Positions 56,614 through 64,000 of a stretch of DNA of 64,000 nucleotides are shown here, in pieces (position 1 is the first letter of the stretch; each line of letters begins with the position of its first letter). Below the pieces are notes generated by a model. The model searched no databases, had not been told where the DNA came from, and saw only the letters and a list, made by a program, of their open reading frames with translations. The position numbers and the translations under genes were made by a program. Location: assembly GCA_963576565.1 (NCBI GenBank), contig OY755047.1:30417351-30481350 (forward strand). The letters are read 5' to 3'. The stretch comes from Aspidapion aeneum. Its lineage: Eukaryota > Arthropoda > Insecta > Coleoptera > Brentidae.

Positions 56614-57879
56614 ATGCTTACTAGACAAAGATCGGTCAAGATGGAAGATTTAACTAAAATGATGCAGGCTCTAGCAGCTCAAATAGCTCAAAACCAGGGC
56701 GATATGAAACACACCATGGATGACATGAAGCAGACCATGGAACAAAACCAGAACGATATGAGACAGACCATTGCACAAAACCAAAACGATATGAGACGGA
56801 CATTTGAAGAAAGATTAGATGGTATGCAAGAAAACTTCGACCAAATAAAGAGCAACTCCGAACAGCTGAGAGGAGAATTTAAGGTAGCAACAGAAGGTCT
56901 TAAGGAAGAAATAACTCAAAGAATGCAGAATGTAGAAGAAAAGGTGCAAAACAAATTGCAGAATGTTGAAGAAAAAGTGGAGACCAAACTACAGAATGTT
57001 AGGGAAGAAGTTTTTCAAACCATGGAAGAAAAATTCCAGGACATGTCAAAGCAGTTTATACAGCTTCAGAAAGAACACAACAAAATAAAAACTCAGGGAT
57101 ATGTTGTGAATTCCAACCAAAACATTAAGCCTCCAAATTTTGATGGTACGTCTTCCTGGTCTACCTACAAACAACAATTTGAAGCTGCCGCCGCTGCAAA
57201 TAGTTGGAACGATGACGAAAAAGCTAGAGCTTTGTTAGTAGCTCTACGAGAACCTGCTCTTGGACTTTTACGGTCTATTCCAGCGGAACAAAAACAGAGT
57301 TACAATGCTTTAGTGGCAGCTTTAGAAAGAAGATATGGAGATGAACATTTACGAAATTTGCATTGGTCAGAATTAAATATTCGCCAACAAAGAGCAGGGG
57401 AGTCATTACAAGAGTATGAAGCGGATATCAGGAGGCTGATGTACTTGGCTTACCCAGATATGCCAGAAAATTACAGAGATCCCTTTACGGTAGATCGCTT
57501 TATTAACGGCTTGCGAGACACGGACTTAGCAAAGTTACTTCGTCGAGAACGCTTCCATAACAGCAGTGAAGTGTTGATTCGAGCCCTTGAAATTGAATCA
57601 TCAAATAATATCTCCAGGCCAAAAGTAAGAGCTGTTTCAATTCAGGAGGGAGAAGAAATGAGCACTGGAGAGGAGGTCAACTTAAAAACGCTAAACCAAC
57701 TGTTTCAGTCACTGATAGAGAAGATTGATTCTTTGAAAGAAAGTAGACGATCCCCTCCAAATGTAAAGTGTTTCAGATGCGGACGTACAGGGCATATTCA
57801 ACGCGATTGTCGTGTCCAAATGAGGTCTCGCTCACCATCTACTGGGACAGAGTACCGAAGAAGAGATCAGGACAACTAA
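56614..57879 (+). CDS. Gypsy element 2 Gag, intact
   Basis: 421 codons from the ATG at 56614. Residues about 10-150 form a long coiled coil of repeated QNQ.DM(K/R)(H/Q/R)T units and Glu/Lys/Gln-rich heptads. Residues about 175-340 are the capsid-like retrotransposon gag domain (NFDGTSSWSTYKQQFEAAA; QQRAGESLQEYEADIRRL). One zinc knuckle, CFRCGRTGHIQRDC, is at residues 386-399. Pol lies in the -1 frame relative to gag, so expression by -1 frameshifting is likely; I found no obvious slippery heptamer. The intact gag contrasts with the ruined pol. Confidence 0.9.
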   Translation: MLTRQRSVKMEDLTKMMQALAAQIAQNQGDMKHTMDDMKQTMEQNQNDMRQTIAQNQNDMRRTFEERLDGMQENFDQIKSNSEQLRGEFKVATEGLKEEITQRMQNVEEKVQNKLQNVEEKVETKLQNVREEVFQTMEEKFQDMSKQFIQLQKEHNKIKTQGYVVNSNQNIKPPNFDGTSSWSTYKQQFEAAAAANSWNDDEKARALLVALREPALGLLRSIPAEQKQSYNALVAALERRYGDEHLRNLHWSELNIRQQRAGESLQEYEADIRRLMYLAYPDMPENYRDPFTVDRFINGLRDTDLAKLLRRERFHNSSEVLIRALEIESSNNISRPKVRAVSIQEGEEMSTGEEVNLKTLNQLFQSLIEKIDSLKESRRSPPNVKCFRCGRTGHIQRDCRVQMRSRSPSTGTEYRRRDQDN

Positions 57880-60868
57880 AACTAGTCAACGCAGAGGGGC
57901 GGGTGTTGGCTAATGGGAATTTAGCCCCCAAAATTTACTCTATCAAGAGCTTAAAACATACTGCTGACAGTCTTAACATCGACGGACTTATTAATGGAAG
58001 AAAAGTTAATATAACAGTAGACACTCGTGCTGCCATATCATTGCTTAAGTGCAAAATTGCAACGAGATATAAAATTCGACCAACAGAAAAGAAAATAACA
58101 CTTAAGACTGTGACTGGAGAATCCGCCGACGTGTTGGGGCAGACAGATATAGACCTACAGCTGGGAAGATTGAAGATTCGCCACACTGTATTGGTTGCAG
58201 AAATAGAAGACGAATTTATTTTGGGAATGGACTTGATAAGTAAACATGGATTTGCGTTTGATAATAAACTTAATACCCTAAGATTTGGGAATGAAGAGTT
58301 CATTTTGTCAAATAGTCACTTCAATAAAGAACCAATAAAGGTCGTGGCAGTATGCACAACAAGACTAGTCGGTAACAGTGAGACCATAATTTTTGGGAGG
58401 CTGGAAAGTAAAACATCAAGCTGCGTCGGACTCATAAGCCAACATAACACACCCAACACCTACCTCGTTGCAAAATCACTAGTTAAAACCGATAAAGACA
58501 TCCCGATTAGAGTCGCCAATATTTTCCCAAATAGACGACACATTAACAACGTTGGCAGGATCATATTGGTTTTCTACTCTTGACCTGAAAAGTGGGTATT
58601 GGCAAGTAGGAATCTTTGAAAGAGATAAAGAGAAGACTGCATTCTCTGCTGGAAGTGGACTTTATCAGTTTAATGTGATGCCATTTGGCCTGTGCAATGC
58701 CCCAGCTACATTTGAAAGACTAATGGAAGTCGTTCTACGAGGCCTTACTTGGAAAACCTGCCTAGTCTATTTGGATGATGTCATAGTAATGGGGAAATCA
58801 TTTCAAGAACATCTAGATAATTTACGAGAAGTATTCTCAAGAATCAGGAACGCAAATCTTAAATTAAACTCAAAGAAATGTTTTCTGTTCCAAGAAAAAG
58901 TTGAGTTCCTGGGTCACGTCGTTTCCCGAGAAGGCATCCATACCGACGAAAAGAAGCTACAAGCAATAAAAGAATGGCCTCAACCTCGTGACAAACATGA
59001 ATTGAGAAGCTTTTTGGGTCTGTGTACATACTACAGACGATTTGTAGAAGGATTCGCCAAAATAGCGTCTCCGTTACATAGACTTACAGAAGACAAAGCT
59101 TCTTACAAATGGAATACCGAATGTGACCAGCATTATGTTCTAGTCCGATTCTTGCATATCCCATTCCAAAAGGAAAATTCATATTAGATACTGATGCGAG
59201 CAACGATGGCATAGGAGCAGTACTCTCCCAAGTACAAGATGGAGAAGAACGGGTCATCGAATTTTTCAGCAAGAAGCTATCCAAACCAGAGAGAAATTAT
59301 TGTGTTACTAGAAAGGAGCTCCTAGCCATAGTTAAATCCGTAGATCACTTTCACAAATATCTCTACGGACAAGAGTTTCTAATTAGAACGGATCATGCTG
59401 CGTTACAGTGGCTCATGAAAATGAAACAACCTGAGGGGCAAGTCGCGAGATGGATAGAAAAGCTACAACAATACCATTATCAAATTAAGCACCGAGCAGG
59501 AAGGCTGCATAATAATGCAGATGCATTGTCCAGAAGACCTTGCCCCGAGGATTGTAAACATTGCAGGAAAATTGACCAGAAAGAAGGAATTACCTACGTG
59601 CGCCAGATAAAGTTAGAACCAGATGAAGAATGGATGTCGGCTTCGATTAGAACCACACAACTTAATGACAAAGATGTAGGACCTATCTTGCGATTGAAAG
59701 AAGAGAACAAGCCACGACCATCATGGCAAGATATCGCAAACCAAGGGGTGATACTCAAATCACTGTGGGCACAATGGGATTCACTGATAGTAGAGGAAAA
59801 CATCCTTAAACGTGCCTGGGAAAGTGCCGATGGCCTTACTGTGGTTAATCAAGTAGTGGTTCCTAGGAGCATGGTAGACAATATAATGGCCGAATGCCAT
59901 GGTGGAAAATCAGGCGCGCACCTAGGCATAAATAAAACCATGGACAAAATTCGAAACTGATTTTATTGGGTCAATTACTTTCAAGATGTGAAAAACTGGT
60001 GCCGCCGATGTTCGACTTGTGCAGCCAGCCAAGGTCCCAAAACAAGGTCCAGAGGTCAAATGAAACAATATAACGTAGGTCTACCATTCGAACGCATTGC
60101 TATTGATGTGGCCGGACCATTTCCAGAAACTATAAAAGGCAACAAATACATCCTTGTTGTCATGGATTACTTTAGCAAATGGCCAGAAGTTTTTGCTTTG
60201 CCTAACCAAGAGGCCACTACAGTTGCGGAAGTTCTGGGAAATGATGTTTTCAGCCGATTTGGCATTCCTTTGGAACTACATTCAGATCAAGGAAGAAACT
60301 TTGAATCAAAGCTCTTCCAGAATCTCTGTGACCTTTTAGGAATACATAAAACACGGACTACGATACAACAGATTGGGACCAATATATTCCATTGTTTTTG
60401 ATGGCCTATAGAACCGCCATTCACAATACGACAGAAGCTACTCCATCTAGTATCCTGTTTGGTAGAGAACTGCGTTTACCATGTGATATCATGTTTAGTT
60501 CACCTGAAGAAGAACACTTAGAGATTAATGACTATGTCGAACGTTTAAGGCAAAAGCTGCACTATATCCATGAAGTGGTTAGAGAGCGAATAGAAATAGC
60601 CAGTGACCGCATGAAAGCGAGATAGGACCTGAAAGCAAACTCTTCAGGGTTCAAAGAGAATGATCAAGTCTGGCTATACAATCCTCAACGCAAGAAAGGA
60701 AGATCACCTAAGTTGACACCACCATGGGAAGGGCCTTATAAAGTTGTTAAGAGAATTAATGATGTAGTCTACCGAATCCAGAAAAGCCCGAAGTCCAAGA
60801 TGAAAGTTGTTCATCTAGACAGACTAAAACCTTACCTGGGAAATGTTGATCGAGGCGATCGAACCTGA
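57880..60868 (+). pseudogene. Gypsy element 2 Pol, deleted and mutated
   Basis: The protease has DTR where DTG is needed (Arg codon 58026-58028). Near 58550 the frame breaks and the linker plus the N-terminal RT fingers, roughly 200 codons by comparison with the family, are missing. The remaining RT keeps YLDD (58768-58779). A short deletion near 59135 breaks RNase H. A TGA lies at 59958-59960 before the integrase core. About 30 codons carrying the catalytic Glu segment are deleted near 60365. A TAG lies at 60623-60625. The GPY/F-like tail (PWEGPYKVVKRINDVVYRI) survives to a stop near 60868. Protease, RT and integrase cannot work. Confidence 0.9.
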
Positions 60869-60880
60869 AGAGGAGGATAG

Positions 60881-61296
60881 TGTTACAAATTTAAGTATTT
60901 AAATTTTATAGTTAGAATTTATTTAGGTTTAGTGTAGTATTAGGTTGACGTATTTTATGGTTGTATTCTTAATCTAGGTTTTAGTTGCGTTATCTGTGAC
61001 AAACTGGTATGCGAAAGTCTAGAAAAGGGCTGGAATGATTGCGAATCGAACAAGGATGGAAGGGTTCTAGAATAGTAGGCAGCCCTCATATATAAGGCCG
61101 GACGTCGTGCATCAGTCAGTCAGTCACAGATAACATACTGAGTGGTCGTGAGATTAACACGAAGTTAATAGACCGATTATAGTGGTGAATTATTAGCAAG
61201 TTTAAGTGCGTGTTTTTGTACATAATTTGTGAAAATAAATTGACGTATCGTTTTCAACAATTGCGAGTTTTAATTTGTCGTTGTGAACCCGTAACA
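60881..61296 (+). repeat. Gypsy element 2, 3' LTR
   Basis: 416 bp. It differs from the 5' LTR by an extra 6 bp (TTGACG or equivalent, near 61240). Confidence 0.95.
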
Positions 61297-61652
61297 CTAT
61301 TTTTGTGGGTAAACTCAGGAACATTTTTTTCCAATACGAACCCATGATTTTTATATCCTGGGCCAACATTTTGTAAAAATATCGAGAAAAAAATGTGTTT
61401 TTCAAAAATATAAAATTTTTAATGTAAGACCTCATAGAAGGCTAAAAAATGCGTTAATTTCATTCTTTTGGTCGTAGTCGCTTATACTAAATTACCAAAT
61501 TTTTTTGGGTTTTTGCTGTTTTATGAAGTGGGGAATGTGCCGCCCCTCCATAAAATACATCTTTTATTGTCTGTCAAATTGGTTCAGAAGATAATTGGGT
61601 GGACTCGGACTTTTGGGACACCCTGTATATATATATATATATATATATATAT
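61297..61652. other. Element remnant ending in GGGACACCCTGTA and a (TA)n tract
   Basis: The right edge GGGACACCCTGTA (about 61607-61619) is the typical end of a TACAGGGTGTCC-type DNA element whose left end I cannot find. A (TA)n tract covers about 61619-61651. Confidence 0.5.
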
Positions 61653-62483
61653 CTATACAGGGCTCGACTTCGAACGTTTAGCCTTTATGAAAAGCGTATA
61701 AAAAGGATGAACTTATGGAAAGCAAGAAGTCAGTGAGGGACCAAAGACGCGCATATTCATGAGCGTTTGTCGCTGTGACTCAAAATTCATTAATAGTTTT
61801 TTATTACTAAACAGGAGCAACCATGCACAGTAAGATTTCCACTTTTAAAACACGAAGAAATAGTCATTATTATTTATTTCGTTATTTTAGCTTTAATCAG
61901 AAAACATTAAATCGAGAAAAATTCAATTTTTTAATAATTTTTTCTTGCCAATAACCTTGCTCTTTTATTAAAGTCGCGCTTAAATATTTTGTTTGTGCGT
62001 GTACTAACCTTCTTTAACATTTTACGGATTCGCAGTATTGATTATTACGGATTCGCAGTATTGATTATTAGTCATACAGTTCAAATGATATCTAAGAGAT
62101 GGCGTTACAGCAATTAAAATCAAGTGGTTTTAAGGATTTTATTAATTTTTTTTTCTTAAATTAATAACCTTCCGAGTATTACTCTTCCAGTCCGGTAACA
62201 AAAATCCCGCATTTCAAAAATGAAACACCAGTAAACCCTACGAAGCAGGTTTCAATACAGTTTAAGCTCTACTTTTTATTTATTAGATGCTCAAACCGTC
62301 CTCCCTGTTGAGCCTACTCAGACGGTAAGGGTAACGTCATTAGATCGCGAAAAGAAAACCATTTTCTTGAATTGCTAACTTGACAACAACGCTAAACTAT
62401 TTATCTCTCTTAGTGCCATTTATTTAAATAGCGATCTTACTTCAATTCACATATTTTCAATGGCCAAACGATCGTTGACGAAC
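61653..62483. mobile_element. ~830-bp TIR element between (TA)n tracts
   Basis: TATACAGGGCTCGAC at the left and ACGAACCCTGTATA at the right are imperfect inverted ends, each embedded in a (TA)n tract. A short direct duplication (ACGGATTCGCAGTATTGATTATTA) lies at 62025-62070. No transposase is visible. Confidence 0.6.
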
Positions 62484-62510
62484 CCTGTATATATATATAT
62501 ATATATATAT
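62484..62510. repeat. (TA)n microsatellite
   Basis: A short uninterrupted TA tract at an element edge. Confidence 0.9.
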
Positions 62511-62833
62511 TAATTATAATCGATTCCTCAGTTTATCTGAAAAATACCTTTAATTGCTTTTGATTCTTGTACAGGGTCGCTCAAATACAGTTTTGCAAAA
62601 AATGCCTGTTCAAACAGCGCATGCGCCAAAGGACCTAAATTTTTTAACAAAAAATATTAGTTAGTTAATAATTGTTTTTAGAGACTTTGCTCATAACACA
62701 GTTATGCAGGTTTTTACCCATACAGTTTTCTTGTACCGCTTACACCAGTTGAATTATATACATAGTAATATTAAAATGACATTAAATCGAAAATTTTTAA
62801 CCTAACGGATAGCTTAGCTACATACATATTATA

Positions 62834-63186
62834 TATAGGGTGTCCTAACAAACTGGAATCACTGGTTTGTCGAGAAAACTGAAAGTTTTTACAGAAAAAG
62901 CTTAGACGCGTCAATTTAATTAAAAAAGTCTAAACAAACGCGATCATATATACAGGGTGTCCCTAAAAAACTTGTATTTCTTATTATTAAAAAAGTTTGT
63001 ATCAGTTCTCATTTCGAGGGCACATGTATTTTTTATTATTGAAAATGCAAGTTTGTATTATTTATCATTTTAAGGACACCCTCTGTATAATATTCGTGTT
63101 TGTTTAGAACTAGCCTAAGCTTTTTCCGTAAAAATTTTTAGTTTTGTCGACTAACCAATGTTTCCAGATATTTTGGAGACCCTATA
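62834..63186. mobile_element. Inner TIR element, TATAGGGTGTCC ends
   Basis: TATAGGGTGTCCTAACAAAC with AGAAAAAGCTTA at the left is inverted at the right as TAAGCTTTTTCCGT..GGAGACCCTATA. A third, diverged right-end copy lies near 63470-63530. Confidence 0.65.
62951..63087. mobile_element. Innermost 137-bp MITE, TACAGGGTGTCC ends
   Basis: TACAGGGTGTCCCTAAA at the left and GGACACCCTCTGTA at the right, with AAACTTGTATT / GCAAGTTTGTATT blocks inside. Confidence 0.65.
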
Positions 63187-63745
63187 TAATATGTAGATAG
63201 CTTACTAACTATTACTAACTAAGCTTATCCTTCAGCTTAATTACTAGAGATGGTCAAACGCGTTAATTTTTTGATTTAATGATGGATTTTAATACTACTA
63301 TGCTTCCTCTAGTATAATCGGTAAAATCCTGTATGGGTAAAAACCTGCATAACTGTGTTATGAGCACAGCCTGTAAAACAATTTTTATGAGACAAATAAA
63401 GAAAGTTTTGCGCATCGATCTGATACTTAAAAAAATATATTAGGCACTTGAAATAGTCCTCAGTAGTAATAAATTTGCAGTTTTGTCGACAAACTGATTC
63501 CAGATTTTCTGGACATCCTGTATATACTATGTAGAAAGCCATAGCTTACTAACCTATCGTTTAAATTAACTAATAAAAATGGCTCAACGCAAAAAATTAT
63601 TGATGGCATTTTAAATATTTGATTCCTCTAGTAAGGCTGTAAAATCCTATAAACTTACTGTATTTGAGCGACCCTGTACAAAAACTAAAAGCAATTAAAG
63701 ATATTTTTCGAACTATGTTCAATAGCAGATACCTAGGAACCGATT

Positions 63746-64000
63746 ATTGTAGAAAAAAAGTAATTCCTTTCCTCAGAAAAAAAAATAAAAAAACATATAT
63801 CTAAGAAAAACTTGGACACTTTTTCAATATTTTACAAATCCTTAGTTCTAACCCTTTAAAACTTAACAAGAAAATAATAAAACTTGTATCGTAATTAGAA
63901 AAACTATAAAAAAAAGAGTAAAATCAGTGTTTTTGATTAAAAAAAAGGTGGAATCCATATTATTAATCCGCAGTATAAAAATGCAGAATTAACTTAAAAA
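63746..64000. other. AT-rich end of window
   Basis: I see no feature; A-rich low-complexity sequence. Confidence 0.6.

Larger units (their letters stand above)
55329..61296 (+). mobile_element. Second Ty3/Gypsy retrotransposon, defective pol
   Basis: LTRs at 55329-55738 and 60881-61296 differ only by a 6-bp indel as far as I can see by eye. A tRNA-Leu-type primer site follows the 5' LTR and a purine tract (AAGAGGAGGATAG) precedes the 3' LTR. Gag is intact. Pol has three internal deletions, a changed protease active site and at least two nonsense codons. The flanks GTTAT and CTATT do not make a clear target duplication. Confidence 0.92.
62516..63745. mobile_element. 1.2-kb foldback with nested elements
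   Basis: The outer arms 62516-62592 and about 63655-63745 are inverted (TGTACAGGGTCGCTCAAATA against TATTTGAGCGACCCTGTACA). Inner blocks also pair (GCTCATAACACAGTTATGCA near 62690 against TGCATAACTGTGTTATGAGC near 63345). Inside sits an element at 62834-63186, and inside that another at 62951-63087. No coding capacity is seen. Confidence 0.75.

Overview
The window looks like a transposon-saturated, AT-rich insect nuclear genome. An arthropod host is indicated by a split nuclear gene with canonical GT-AG introns, by Ty3/Gypsy, BEL/Pao, DIRS-type and non-LTR elements together, by (GACA)n-linked and TACAGGGTGTCC-type repeat ends common in arthropods, and by retroelement primer sites matching insect-type tRNA 3' ends. 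A beetle or another large-genome insect is my guess; the sequence does not settle it. I see no bacterial genes, operons, CRISPR array or confident RNA gene.

Layout. 1-24060: a segmental duplication (1-3530 against 17642-24060), each copy broken by different insertions. Between the copies lie short inverted-repeat elements, a 3.2-kb palindrome with a second palindrome inside one arm (7389-10616), tandem repeats, a decayed exon-like fragment (12606-13045, minus) and a LINE tail (16955-17532, minus). 24062-28299: a broken DIRS-type element (SR-rich gag, RT-RNase H, tyrosine recombinase) ending in 28 A residues. 28415-28883: a small element with 76-bp inverted ends and TTAA flanks. 30360-32148: the one host gene I can defend, an SRR1-like (SRRD) gene of two coding exons, whose intron holds a 657-bp element with an 8-bp target duplication.

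32360-45805: a nest of transposons. A TA-flanked outer element contains a 2.6-kb repeat (33342-44905; a second copy at 18987-21553). That repeat is split by a 1.4-kb TIR element (35546-36943) and by an element with 8-bp target duplications (37213-44843). The latter holds a 717-bp inverted duplication of a zinc-finger fragment (37750-39771) and a very young Gypsy retrotransposon (39919-44673, minus) with identical LTRs.

46086-46145: a perfect 60-bp palindrome. 46630-47040: a LINE RT remnant. 47532-54354: a BEL/Pao element with frameshifts and stops. 55329-61296: a second Gypsy element with near-identical LTRs but a wrecked pol, probably moved in trans. 61653-63745: nested inverted-repeat elements ending in (TA)n tracts. 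Except for SRRD, the coding capacity here belongs to mobile elements, mostly dead. They form no pathway; their interest is in order of insertion, in trans-mobilisation and in possible double-stranded RNA from the long inverted repeats.
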